64,000 nucleotides of DNA from Gracilimonas sp965227785. GTDB lineage: Bacteria > Bacteroidota > Rhodothermia > Balneolales > Balneolaceae. Shown here one piece after another: positions 54,458-62,754 of this stretch. The translations under genes and the position numbers were made by a program. Every line of letters begins with the position of its first letter. Within the stretch, counting starts at the first letter, position 1. The notes beneath the pieces are model-generated. The model saw only the letters and a list, made by a program, of their open reading frames with translations. It was not told where the DNA came from and did not search any database. The stretch is from contig NZ_OZ245785.1 in assembly GCF_965227785.1 (NCBI RefSeq), positions 2,480,001 through 2,544,000 on the forward strand, read 5' to 3'.

Positions 54458-54649
54458 ATGAGTAATAAAGAATTACTTAAGAGAGAAATTGAGAAAATAC
54501 CTGAGCATAAAATTCAGGAAGTACTCGATTTTGTACAATTCCTTCTTGAAAAAGAAAGGGATCAGCTGGATGTATCTTTGGTTAGTGAACCTTCTCTAAA
54601 AAAAGATTGGTCGAAACCTGAAGAAGATGAGGCATGGGAACATTTGTAA
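54458..54649 (+). CDS. DUF2281-type antitoxin
   Basis: A 63-residue protein with the DUF2281 opening IEKIPEHKIQEVLDFVQFLLEKE, followed by an acidic tail (WSKPEEDEAWEHL), a pattern typical of small antitoxins. The MazF-like toxin start overlaps its end by 16 nt. It should bind the toxin and probably represses the operon. DUF2281 proteins are found with PemK/MazF or VapC partners; here the partner is MazF-like. The upstream 54353-54457 is AT-rich and probably holds the promoter. Confidence 0.78.
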   Translation: MSNKELLKREIEKIPEHKIQEVLDFVQFLLEKERDQLDVSLVSEPSLKKDWSKPEEDEAWEHL

Positions 54650-54906
54650 GAGGCGATGTGGTTGTAGTGCCTTTCCCATTTTCAGACCTTTCACAGTCAA
54701 AAAGGAGACCAGCCCTTGTCATAAGGAATTTTGGTGAAGACCTATTGTTAGCTCAAATAACAAGCAAAACCATTAAAAATGACTTTGCTATTGAAATTAA
54801 AGAGACTGATTTCAACGAAGGTTCACTGAAAGTTGTTAGCAATGTCAGGCCTGAAAAACTCTTTACTTGCTCGAAAAATTTAATTCTATATAAGCAGGTT
54901 CATTGA
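54634..54906 (+). CDS. PemK/MazF-family toxin, C-terminally frameshifted
   Basis: An endoribonuclease toxin homologue, 90 residues as read. It has the MazF core: FVRGDVVVVPFPFSDLSQSK, RPALVIRN and LAQITSKTIKNDFA, with the later VSNVRPEKLFTCSKN. The frame stops after ILYKQVH, but another frame then reads SLSKTKFEKIIKKITEIL before a stop at 54963-54965, just like the normal C-terminal helix of this family. A one-base deletion near 54890-54900 would account for it, so the toxin is probably truncated or inactive, unless this is a sequencing error or phase switch. Homologues usually have about 110 residues. Confidence 0.75.
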   Translation: MGTFVRGDVVVVPFPFSDLSQSKRRPALVIRNFGEDLLLAQITSKTIKNDFAIEIKETDFNEGSLKVVSNVRPEKLFTCSKNLILYKQVH

Positions 54907-54954
54907 GCAAGACTAAATTTGAAAAGATTATCAAAAAAATTACAGAAATTTTAA

Positions 54955-56205
54955 GTGGCTCGTAAAAAATTTGACATACCGGAAATGTATAAGTCGCCGA
55001 TTATCCGGAAGGTGAAAGAGGCGACGAAAGTCATGGACCCAATGAAAAAGGACCTGGAGCCGACCTTGCTCGATTTCGGTCCGGTTCAGTTTTATATCCC
55101 ACGGTTTTTTGGATTCTGCTACGGCGTGGAAAACGCCATTGATATTGCTTACCGAACGGTGGCTGAAAACCCGGATAAGAATATATACCTGCTCAGTGAA
55201 ATGATTCATAACCCAACAGTAAATGAAGATTTACTTAAAAAGGGGGTGAAGTTTTTATTTGATACGGATGGTACTGAGCGCATCCCAATTTCTTCCCTCA
55301 GTGCTGATGATATTGTAATTGTGCCTGCCTTTGGCACAACCATCGAAATTCAGGAGCAGTTAAAAAAGGTGGGTATTGATCCTTATCAGTATAACACTAC
55401 CTGTCCGTTTGTAGAGAAAGTATGGAAGCGTGGGAAACAGCTGGGGAAGAAAGATTACAGCCTGGTAGTTCACGGAAAGCATAAGCACGAAGAGACTCGG
55501 GCGACTTTCTCTCACAGTGCCGATCATTCTGAAGTGGTCGTGGTTCTGAGTCCCGAGGAAGCACAAATACTGGCAGACATCTTAACAGAAGACCGTCCTC
55601 TCTCTGATTTCGAAAAGTATTTTGGGCACAAATCTACGCCAGGTTTTAATCCGCTTGAAGATATGGTGCGCTTTGGGGTCATCAACCAAACCACGATGCT
55701 GGCCACCGAAACCCAAAGAGTGATGGAAATTCTCAGGGAAGCTGCTATCAAGCGCTATGGAGAAGCCGATATCCTGGACCATTTTGCAGATACTTCGGAC
55801 ACACTCTGTTATGCTACCAATGAGAATCAATCGGCAACCTTGGCTCTTGCTGAAACGGATTCAGATATAGCTCTTGTGGTGGGGGGGTATAATTCATCCA
55901 ATACCATGCACTTGGTTGAGATTCTGGAACATCAGTTTCCAACCTATCATGTACGTGATAAGGGAGAACTATCGCAGGATACAATTAAGCATTTCAACCA
56001 GTGGGAAAAGGAGATGAAACAGACCGAAAACTGGCTGCCTTCGGATAAAGAGCCATTGAAAATTGCTTTGACATCCGGCGCTTCCTGCCCGGATATTCTG
56101 GTAGATGAAGTGCTACTGCAGGTTTTGGATTACTTTGAGGGAACTCGGGAAGTGGATGAAGTAATAGCTCCTTTCGAAGATAAAATGGAAGCGGAAGAAG
56201 CTTAA
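54955..56205 (+). CDS. ispH: 4-hydroxy-3-methylbut-2-enyl diphosphate reductase
   Basis: Last enzyme of the MEP isoprenoid pathway, which makes IPP and DMAPP using a [4Fe-4S] cluster. The three cluster cysteines appear in FFGFCYGVENA (Cys55), NTTCPFVEKV and SGASCPDILVDEV. At 416 residues it is the long form seen in cyanobacteria, plants and some Bacteroidetes-group bacteria, about 100 residues longer than E. coli IspH. The GTG start (MARKKFDIPEM) lies within the lost tail of the MazF gene. Transcription may depend on the toxin-antitoxin promoter or on one inside it. Confidence 0.92.
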   Translation: MARKKFDIPEMYKSPIIRKVKEATKVMDPMKKDLEPTLLDFGPVQFYIPRFFGFCYGVENAIDIAYRTVAENPDKNIYLLSEMIHNPTVNEDLLKKGVKFLFDTDGTERIPISSLSADDIVIVPAFGTTIEIQEQLKKVGIDPYQYNTTCPFVEKVWKRGKQLGKKDYSLVVHGKHKHEETRATFSHSADHSEVVVVLSPEEAQILADILTEDRPLSDFEKYFGHKSTPGFNPLEDMVRFGVINQTTMLATETQRVMEILREAAIKRYGEADILDHFADTSDTLCYATNENQSATLALAETDSDIALVVGGYNSSNTMHLVEILEHQFPTYHVRDKGELSQDTIKHFNQWEKEMKQTENWLPSDKEPLKIALTSGASCPDILVDEVLLQVLDYFEGTREVDEVIAPFEDKMEAEEA

Positions 56206-56283
56206 TATGGTAAATCGTCATTCGTTAATCGGGTAGATACGAACAACGAATAACGATTACAGCAATAACGAATTAACGAAACC

Positions 56284-56703
56284 ATGTGGATACAGAAAGA
56301 AATCATACTTTCACCTAAGCCCAGAGGATACCACATCATCACGGATGAAATTCTGAGAGAGATACCGGAAATCAAAAACATCCAAACCGGGCTTGCCAAT
56401 ATCTTTATTCAGCACACAAGTGCGGCACTTACCATCAATGAAAATGCCGACCCATCCGTAAGAAGGGATTTTGAGTCGCATTTTAACCGGGCCGTTCCAG
56501 AAGATACTTCTCTATATGAGCATACGTTGGAAGGCACCGACGACATGACTTCCCACATCAAAAGCTCAATGTTGGGCTCTTCCGTTTCCATTCCCGTCAC
56601 AAATGGTCGGTTTAATTTGGGAACCTGGCAAGGGGTGTATTTGTGTGAGCATCGAAATCATGGTGGAAGTCGGAAACTGGTGATAACATTGAATGGGGAG
56701 TAG
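56284..56703 (+). CDS. YjbQ/UPF0047 family protein
   Basis: A 139-residue member of the UPF0047 (YjbQ) family, trimers with a His-rich site. Motifs are NIFIQHTSAALTINENADP and DDMTSHIKSSMLGSSVSIPV, then LGTWQGVYLCEHRNHGGSRK, all conserved. Family members have been linked to a secondary thiamine-phosphate synthase activity, which may not be their main role. It starts at 56284 after 78 nt that contains a short tract resembling a degenerate repeat (cgtcattcgttaatcg, cgaataacgattac). Confidence 0.88.
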   Translation: MWIQKEIILSPKPRGYHIITDEILREIPEIKNIQTGLANIFIQHTSAALTINENADPSVRRDFESHFNRAVPEDTSLYEHTLEGTDDMTSHIKSSMLGSSVSIPVTNGRFNLGTWQGVYLCEHRNHGGSRKLVITLNGE

Positions 56704-56849
56704 GTTGCACAGGCTAATACCGGGTATTTATTACTGTACACCGGTAATTGACTCAGCAGTAGATTAAAGCTTTTCTAAGAGTCTGTATTATAAAAAATCA
56801 AGAAAAATAGGGGATATATATTAGAAGATATATGTGTTGATTTTTCTTT

Positions 56850-56915
56850 CAGGATGGGCTCACACCCTACCTGATTCCCGCAATCCCGGGACTGAAGTTT
56901 GGCTACAAGTTTTAA
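56850..56915 (+). pseudogene. Possible remnant of an outer-membrane beta-barrel C terminus
   Basis: The frame reads QDGLTPYLIPAIPGLKFGYK F and stop, resembling the C-terminal strand and terminal aromatic of TonB receptors (compare the LxPYLS-type ending of the receptor at 46139). A stop lies directly upstream in the same frame, so only the last 20 or so residues remain. It is short, so it may be chance. Confidence 0.3.
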
Positions 56916-57503
56916 CTACAATCCTTTTCTTACCCTAAGTAACCGATCGATCGGACTTCGGTCATTAGGATTAACCAGGTGATCGTGATGCTTATTTGAA
57001 TACTTTACATCTTCGGTAGAGAAGAAGGCTTCAGGATCAATTTCCTTTACAATGTTAAAAACCATATTCAATTTTTTTCGCTTCAGCACAGTGAAAATAA
57101 CTTTAACATCACTGAATCCACCTTTGGCATCTAAACTGGTGATTGCGATACCTGCTTCCTTAAGAGCTTCAATCAGCTCTTCTGATTTATGCAGGGTGAT
57201 GATACGAACCAACACGGTTCCCACCTTCATTTTGTCTTCTATGTACAAGCCAATGAATGTTCCGGCTGAAAAACCGGCCGCATAGGCTACATAGTTTACC
57301 CAGTGGTTCAGATTTTGAAGTAGCTGAGCAACTACAATCACCCAGATGATAACTTCAAAAAAACCGAGTAGTGCTGATTGCCATTTATAACCACGCGAAA
57401 CCATGGTTATGCGCAAGGTTCCAAGCGAAACATCAGCGATACGTGCACAAAAGATGAGTATGGGGAGTATGAAAAAAGGTAATTCAGTCATAGTAGATTT
57501 CAA
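56916..57503 (-). CDS. UPF0316/DUF2179 membrane protein
   Basis: A 195-residue inner-membrane protein. Three hydrophobic helices (DUF5698 part, residues about 5-90, with ISLGTLR-like SLGTLRITMVSRG) precede a cytoplasmic DUF2179 domain (ELIEALKEAGIAITSLDAKGGFSDVKVIFTVLKRKKLNMVFN). Met5 is an alternative start. Function unknown. DUF2179 is a small ligand-binding-like fold also found in YitT proteins. It lies downstream of the TM-helix channel gene with a terminator between them. Confidence 0.83.
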   Translation of the reverse strand: MKSTMTELPFFILPILIFCARIADVSLGTLRITMVSRGYKWQSALLGFFEVIIWVIVVAQLLQNLNHWVNYVAYAAGFSAGTFIGLYIEDKMKVGTVLVRIITLHKSEELIEALKEAGIAITSLDAKGGFSDVKVIFTVLKRKKLNMVFNIVKEIDPEAFFSTEDVKYSNKHHDHLVNPNDRSPIDRLLRVRKGL

Positions 57504-57512
57504 ACATAATAA

Positions 57513-57545
57513 AAAAGCCTCCCAAGGTTAAGTAGGGAGGCTTTT
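57513..57545 (-). terminator. Terminator after the TM-helix channel gene
   Basis: An 11-bp perfect stem (57513-57523 with 57535-57545, aaaagcctccc/gggaggctttt) followed by a T-run on the minus strand. It ends the minus-strand channel transcript before the UPF0316 gene. Confidence 0.8.
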
Positions 57546-57564
57546 ATCCAAAATACGAATTTAC

Positions 57565-58257
57565 TTATTCATGAGGTGGGTTATTCTCTGCCTGACTGGC
57601 TAATTTTTCTATTACACCAGCCGCCCATTCTTTACCGCCCAAACCAAAGGCGAGACCCAACGCCAGGCAAGCAGCTCCAAACAAGAGCAGGAAGGCATTT
57701 GTCACCAGTTGTTCCCCTATACTTAACTGTGTAAGAGAAAGGGATACCACGAATAAGATAATGGCATATTTGGCTATGGCTCCAACCATATTTGCTTGTC
57801 TCACCCCTATGTTACTCAGGTAAGTACTTACAACCTGTGCGATAAAGCCCGCAAGGAACACCCCGAAAATAAGTGCGAGTACGGCTACAATTACATTAGG
57901 GATATAAAGTATAATTTGGTTAAACAGCTCGGAAGCCACGCTAAGTCCCAGCGTATTTAGTCCGGCCAGGATCACTATCAACATAATAAGCCAGTAGATA
58001 ATACTGCCGAGTATATCTATGGCTGATTTTTTGCTTCCGCCATCTTTAAGAAACTTATCGATTTTTGCTTTTTCGGTAACAACATCTAATCGAATCAATT
58101 TCAGAAGCTTTACTGCTGCTGTTTGTACTAATTTCGCAATAATCCAGCCTACAATAAGGATTAAAATTGCCCCAATTAAGCTGGGCAGAAAAGAAGCTAA
58201 CTCATTAAAAAAAGTATTATACGACTCTACTAATACGCTTTGGATTTCTTCTAACAT
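57565..58257 (-). CDS. TM-helix-repeat membrane protein (mechanosensitive channel-like)
   Basis: A 230-residue protein with about five membrane helices built of conserved TM-helix repeats (LIGAILILIVGWIIAKLVQ, IPNVIVAVLALIFGVFLAGF, ACLALGLAFGLGGKEWAAG), the PF05552-type domain found in small membrane proteins and in some MscS relatives. The MscS beta domain is missing, so a mechanosensitive role is not assured. The start has an exemplary Shine-Dalgarno (ggaggtg, read on the minus strand next to 58258), unusual for this genome. Confidence 0.8.
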   Translation of the reverse strand: MLEEIQSVLVESYNTFFNELASFLPSLIGAILILIVGWIIAKLVQTAAVKLLKLIRLDVVTEKAKIDKFLKDGGSKKSAIDILGSIIYWLIMLIVILAGLNTLGLSVASELFNQIILYIPNVIVAVLALIFGVFLAGFIAQVVSTYLSNIGVRQANMVGAIAKYAIILFVVSLSLTQLSIGEQLVTNAFLLLFGAACLALGLAFGLGGKEWAAGVIEKLASQAENNPPHE

Positions 58258-58414
58258 AATGCACCTCCGTTAAATGTGAATATTGTTCTCCCATTTACCG
58301 AAAGCTGATATCATTAACAACAATTTTTTTGAACTCTGGCATATTCTGTTTCTGCAATTTTTCTCCAAATTCATCTTGATACTGGAGCCCAATAAGCCTT
58401 ATCTTAGAAGCCTT

Positions 58415-58512
58415 GGGCAAGTCCTATACAGCCAGCTCCCTTTGAACTCCGTCAGGGCGGGAACGCAGCAGCGGTAATCTGGTCGTAGCGGCGTGATATA
58501 GGTCGCTTGCCC
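58415..58512 (+). ncRNA. ffs: Signal recognition particle RNA (bacterial small type)
   Basis: About 98 nt. The terminal helix pairs gggcaag at the 5' end with cttgccc at the 3' end, and cctata with tatagg inside. The apical part contains ccgtcagggcgggaacgcag and the following cagcggtaa, matching the SRP domain IV consensus that binds Ffh. A run of T (58514-58520) follows as terminator. Ends are set by the helix pairing and may be off by a few nt. Confidence 0.93.
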
Positions 58513-58542
58513 ATTTTTTTATTTATGGAATTCTTTTTCATA

Positions 58543-58581
58543 AAAAAAGCCCCGCACATAACATATGTGCGGGGCTTTTTT
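58543..58581 (-). terminator. Strong hairpin terminator of the DUF2911 gene
   Basis: An 18-bp perfect stem (58543-58560 with 58564-58581) including aaaaaagccccgcac, with a 3-nt loop. It works for the minus-strand DUF2911 gene and could also stop rightward transcripts from the SRP RNA. Confidence 0.85.
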
Positions 58582-58601
58582 GTTGTAGTACTTATCTCAA
58601 G

Positions 58602-59183
58602 TTACATATCACCAGTCGTAATGGGAACGGCAATTGACGTGTTACCCCAATGCAGGTTAAGATGTGTCTTCGTATCAGAAAGAGTATCAAAATAAATCAT
58701 AAACCATTCTTCCATGGGAGCGTCGGTGTCAACCACAGCGGCCTCAACACGTACTTCATCCTGTGATTCATCATAACCATAGGCTCCCCAGGCTGGTGTT
58801 CCATCATCGCGGGTTAAGCCATTGTTTAAGATTACCGTCCAGTCGTCACCAGGAATCGTAAATAGGGTGTAGGTTCCGGCACTTACTTTTTTTCCACCAA
58901 ACATTACATCGTCAGAGAAAGTAATGGTAGTAGCTTCATTCGCTCCGGTTCTCCATACGGATCCGGCCGGAGCTAAAACGGCACCGTCGGTAAAGTAACT
59001 TCTGCCTTTAATACCCGGCCGTCCATAGGTTACCGTAACTTGTGTAGTTGCCACAGTTTGACTTACCGTTGCGTTGGGGCTTGGGCGGGTTTCAGAATTA
59101 CCCCGCTCTTGAGCCAGGGCAGATCCGGCTACAAAAAAAGTAGCAAGTACCAATAGAAAAGAACATTGTATTAGTTTCTTCAT
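58602..59183 (-). CDS. DUF2911 exported protein
   Basis: A 193-residue protein with signal peptide (FLLVLATFFVAGSALAQ). The DUF2911 body has VTVTYGRPGIKGRSYF, VWRTGANEATTITF, AGTYTLFTIPGDDWTVILN and AWGAYGYDESQDEVR, all conserved in this family of the Bacteroidetes group. Function unknown; it looks like a small beta-rich domain. It is 21 nt downstream of the amidohydrolase gene and probably co-transcribed. Confidence 0.9.
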   Translation of the reverse strand: MKKLIQCSFLLVLATFFVAGSALAQERGNSETRPSPNATVSQTVATTQVTVTYGRPGIKGRSYFTDGAVLAPAGSVWRTGANEATTITFSDDVMFGGKKVSAGTYTLFTIPGDDWTVILNNGLTRDDGTPAWGAYGYDESQDEVRVEAAVVDTDAPMEEWFMIYFDTLSDTKTHLNLHWGNTSIAVPITTGDM

Positions 59184-59204
59184 GGTTATTGAATTAAGTT
59201 TTGG

Positions 59205-60305
59205 TTAATTGGTTTCAAATAAAGAATCATCTATATCAGGGATGATCTTTAGTGCGTTTTTATAGTACACTTTTCGTAACACTTCGTCCGGCAAATCCAA
59301 TCCATACATTTGCCAAAAAGCATGGCGCCGGCGGAAATAGTCGAAATACTCGTCGTCACTTTCCAGTACTCTGAAATAGGTGTGATACTCGTGCGGGCGA
59401 TAGGTGTCTTTACCAAATAACAGGCGATCCTGATATTTGATGAAAAACTCTTTGGCAAAACGAGGCTGGCGCCCAAGCTCGGCAATGATGGCCGCCGTTT
59501 CGGTATATACATTCGGGAATTCGTCAAGGTGCTCGCCAAGCCGGGCAAGGTCGTTGGCCATCCATCCAAAATGCGCATTGATAAAGGTGGTTTCCGGGTG
59601 CTTGCGGAATACATTCCACTGCTCTTTCATAACTACTTCCCAGCTTGGGTAACGGGTGGAATCACCACGGTGGCGACTTGGAAACTGCTTCATTTCCAGC
59701 CAGCGTTCATTGTGTTCATCGATGGGTGCCCAGAATACAGCAGGCTCTCCGGTATGTATGAGTACCGGCATTTCAAGCTCACCGGCTTTTGCCCAAACGG
59801 GATCTATTCTGGGGTCGTCGGTATGAACACGGTTTCCTTTAGAATCCAGAACGGTAAGCCCCAGGTTTTTGAAAATCTTCACTCCCCGTGCACCGTTTTT
59901 ATAATCTTCTTCCAATTGGGCAACAGCTCGCTCCGTCCAACCCGGTTCATCTATTCCATCAAAATCGATATTGGCAAAGACAATGAACCGACCGGGGGCT
60001 TGTTTTTTGGCGGCGTCAACCATCGCTTTAAGTGTCTCACCGGAACGACCGCTCAGGTTTACCAGCACTTTCATATTCAGGCTATCCATTTCGCGGGCGG
60101 TTTGCTTCAGGTCCATGGAAGCCATTCTCCAAAGGTGGCTGTGAATGTCAACAAAAGGATATTTTGCTTTGGTAATTTCTTCCCCGGGAACAACCAGTGT
60201 GGACTCAGGGTCGTATTCTTCGAAGGTCATGTTGGTGTCGGCTTCCTGCCCGAAAACAGGAGAAAAGAACAGTAAAGCAAGCAATAAGAGGGTTAAATAC
60301 TTCAT
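59205..60305 (-). CDS. Exported amidohydrolase (TIM-barrel metal-dependent hydrolase)
   Basis: A 366-residue amidohydrolase-2-type protein with an N-terminal signal (LLLALLFFSPVFGQ). The metal-binding DIHSHLW is near residue 52; later conserved elements are GARGVKIFKNLGLTVLDSKG, MPVLIHTGEPAVFW (His) and FINAHFGW (His), then the C-terminal LLFGKDTYRP with Asp. It should hydrolyse or decarboxylate a small organic molecule in the periplasm. The exact substrate is unknown. The two-gene unit with DUF2911 runs to 58602. Confidence 0.85.
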   Translation of the reverse strand: MKYLTLLLLALLFFSPVFGQEADTNMTFEEYDPESTLVVPGEEITKAKYPFVDIHSHLWRMASMDLKQTAREMDSLNMKVLVNLSGRSGETLKAMVDAAKKQAPGRFIVFANIDFDGIDEPGWTERAVAQLEEDYKNGARGVKIFKNLGLTVLDSKGNRVHTDDPRIDPVWAKAGELEMPVLIHTGEPAVFWAPIDEHNERWLEMKQFPSRHRGDSTRYPSWEVVMKEQWNVFRKHPETTFINAHFGWMANDLARLGEHLDEFPNVYTETAAIIAELGRQPRFAKEFFIKYQDRLLFGKDTYRPHEYHTYFRVLESDDEYFDYFRRRHAFWQMYGLDLPDEVLRKVYYKNALKIIPDIDDSLFETN

Positions 60306-60530
60306 GGGTCAGTTAGTTATAAAATAATTCAGCGCTCTATAATACATGTAGAACGGTTATAAAAAAAGTCTCTTATTTACCCATAGAGTCGCTGAAAAGA
60401 CGGTGTGGACAATGAATAAGTAATGGCTCATTCAGATAAGGTTAAGGGTTGTACTTTAAATCACAAATTGCATTATTAGGTAAATAACTTTTATTGGAGA
60501 TTATAATCATGGGTTCTCGGTAAGTTTATA

Positions 60531-61364
60531 ATGGAAAGAAGTTCTTTGTTATTAATAATGCTTCTTAGTGTCCTTTATGGAGGCTGTCAAAATGAATTTG
60601 AACCTTTTGAGAAAACAGATAAGTATGTTTTTTCTATGAATGGCTACCTTGATGTACATGCTGATACTCAGTGGATCCGGGTTATGCCAATAGGAGAAAC
60701 CTTTCTTGCTCTAGACTCTGCAATCAATCCAAACCAGGTACGCTTAACCAGGGAAGTCACAGGGGAATCGGTAGTTTTAAATGATTCCCTTTTTACATTT
60801 AGCGGGGATACGTATGTCTGGAATTATTGGTCTCCGGATTCTATCGTTACCAATGAAGAGTATAGAATTACGGCTATAGATTCGGAGGGAAAACAAAGTT
60901 CTGCGGTTCTAAGAACGGCATCTGAGCTTGCAATACCACGAATTGAATACACCCAGGATTTTGAGGAAATTTCAGTTTCAGGAGTAGTAGAAGATTCTTT
61001 GATACTTTTAGAAACACGGTATATTGTACAAGCATTTGTTGAAGTAGGGTGCACTCCCGAGAGGGAAATTCGTTTTTCACATATAGAAGATATTACATTA
61101 GGAGTAAACGGAGAGTATAGTTTCACTTCAACAAATAGAGAAGCCATAGCAGAAAAATTAGATGTTGGGCCCTTTAGTTTTCAGGTCAATGAAAGAAAGC
61201 TTGTCATAATAACAGCCGGAGAAAATTGGCCGGATTATATGAGTTTCAGTGATTTAGAAGTTGATCTGCCAGATGTAATTTCAAATGTTGAAAATGGAAC
61301 CGGCTTTGTTGCTGGAATAGCGAAAAGAGAAATTATGATTACCGATCGTCAGCCACCATGTTAA
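60531..61364 (+). CDS. DUF4249-like lipoprotein, third member
   Basis: A 277-residue exported protein with a lipobox LYGGCQNEFEPFEKTDKY. It shares the layout of the two lipoproteins at 45240 and 48389: CxNxxEP after the lipobox, MNGYLDVHADTQWIRVMPI, and a beta-rich body with GVVEDSLILL and VEVGCTPEREIRF. No TonB receptor is next to it; a secreted protein follows with a 7-nt overlap. The gene is AT-rich. Function is inferred only from the likeness to its paralogues. Confidence 0.68.
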   Translation: MERSSLLLIMLLSVLYGGCQNEFEPFEKTDKYVFSMNGYLDVHADTQWIRVMPIGETFLALDSAINPNQVRLTREVTGESVVLNDSLFTFSGDTYVWNYWSPDSIVTNEEYRITAIDSEGKQSSAVLRTASELAIPRIEYTQDFEEISVSGVVEDSLILLETRYIVQAFVEVGCTPEREIRFSHIEDITLGVNGEYSFTSTNREAIAEKLDVGPFSFQVNERKLVIITAGENWPDYMSFSDLEVDLPDVISNVENGTGFVAGIAKREIMITDRQPPC

Positions 61365-61879
61365 AGATTCATTTCTACACACTATTGATAGTTATATCTT
61401 ACAGCGCGTTTTACTCGAACGCTCAAGACATATATGAAAGAAAAGTTCAGTTTTCAGAAAATGATTCATCATTTACGTGGACAGGTGAATGGAGCTTTGA
61501 GCAAGGGACAGATGCCGGAAAAATTGTAATGACAGTTAAAATCTTTCAAGATTCAAATAGTTATAAAGGTTGGCACTGCATGACAGATGGTAGAATTATG
61601 GGCGGAGCAATTGATTGTGCTGATCGATCTGAGGACAGACCTCAATATACTTTAACTAATTCAACAAGCATTAATCCAAATACATTAGAATTTGATTTTA
61701 CATCGGGGTATATACCACGTAGCGGAAAAGCGAGATTAATTAAAGTAAATGATACAACAATTCGCTTCATTGTGACAACCCCTCCAGTTCAGTTTAATTT
61801 ATCACCTTTAGCGAATTATCTATTTTTGAATGAGGGGATTGGGTCGAATGCATCTGGTGGAATTAAGCTAATTAAATAA
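61358..61879 (+). CDS. Exported protein of unknown function
   Basis: A 173-residue protein with a signal peptide (TLLIVISYSAFYSNAQ). The mature part has beta-like segments (SSFTWTGEWSFEQGTDAGK, TLEFDFTSGYIPRSGKARL) and two Cys (WHCMTD, IDCAD). The family was not recognised. It overlaps the upstream lipoprotein gene by 7 nt, suggesting that the two work together at the cell surface. It converges on msrA, with a terminator between. Confidence 0.65.
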   Translation: MLKIHFYTLLIVISYSAFYSNAQDIYERKVQFSENDSSFTWTGEWSFEQGTDAGKIVMTVKIFQDSNSYKGWHCMTDGRIMGGAIDCADRSEDRPQYTLTNSTSINPNTLEFDFTSGYIPRSGKARLIKVNDTTIRFIVTTPPVQFNLSPLANYLFLNEGIGSNASGGIKLIK

Positions 61880-61881
61880 AA

Positions 61882-61912
61882 AAGTCCCGCACCTTACTAA
61901 AGCACGGGACTT
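61882..61912 (-). terminator. Terminator of msrA
   Basis: An 8-bp stem (aagtcccg / cgggactt) with a T-run on the minus strand, 26 nt after the msrA stop. It may also slow the rightward transcript from the exported-protein gene. Confidence 0.65.
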
Positions 61913-61937
61913 AAATTTAACTGAGTAGAAAGTTACA

Positions 61938-62576
61938 TTAATTCACTTTCTCTCCATCCTTTAACAAATAGCTGAATTCTTTTTTGAATTTCTTCACTTT
62001 CGGTGCAATCACAAACGAGCAATATCCGGCATTCGGATTATTCTCGAAATAATTCTGATGGTAATTTTCAGCTACATAGTAATTCTCAAGCGGCTGAATT
62101 TTAGTCACAATTGGGTCTTCCCAAAGATCTGACTCGTCTGTTTTCTTTAATGATTTCTCCGCAATTTCTTTCTGTTCTTCGTTGTGATAAAAGATGACCG
62201 AGCGGTACATGGGGCCAATATCATTCCCCTGTCTGTTTAAAGTGGTGGGATTATGGGTGTGCCATAATATCTCCAGGAGCTCTTCGTAGCTGATAACTTC
62301 GGGATCGTAGTGGATGCGGGCCACTTCGGCATGGCCGGTCGTGCCGGTTGTCACTTCTTTGTAGGAGGGATTTTCCACATGACCACCGGAGTATCCCGAC
62401 TCCACATGCTCGATTCCTTCTACCAATTCATAAATAGCTTCCACACACCAAAAACATCCCGCGCCGAAAGTAGCTTTCTCTAAATTTTTCACTTTATTCA
62501 TATCCATATCCTGAGCTGATAATGATAATGTTGACAGACTAAATAGTAGTCCGGTTATAAAAAATGATTTCACCAT
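61938..62576 (-). CDS. msrA: Peptide methionine-(S)-sulfoxide reductase, exported
   Basis: Reduces methionine-S-sulfoxide in damaged proteins. The 212-residue protein has a signal peptide (VKSFFITGLLFSLSTLSLSAQ), so it should work in the periplasm or at the surface. The catalytic motif GAGCFWCVEA has its nucleophile Cys at residue 41. The later SGYSGGHVENPSYKEVTTG and THNPTTLNRQGND are standard. A partner MsrB is not present here. Monocistronic with a terminator at 61882-61912. Confidence 0.94.
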   Translation of the reverse strand: MVKSFFITGLLFSLSTLSLSAQDMDMNKVKNLEKATFGAGCFWCVEAIYELVEGIEHVESGYSGGHVENPSYKEVTTGTTGHAEVARIHYDPEVISYEELLEILWHTHNPTTLNRQGNDIGPMYRSVIFYHNEEQKEIAEKSLKKTDESDLWEDPIVTKIQPLENYYVAENYHQNYFENNPNAGYCSFVIAPKVKKFKKEFSYLLKDGEKVN

Positions 62577-62754
62577 AACAACCTATTTCTATTTGTGGTT
62601 CTTGGATTAGACAACATTAATCTTGATTCTATTACGAGGTTACAACAAATACTCCGCAAGTCTTCGTTTCCTTAAAGCAGAATCAAGCTATCTTCAATAA
62701 TACAATACGTTTTTTTGTAGAAATCAGATTGGAGACAAAAATTAAGGTGTTGTT

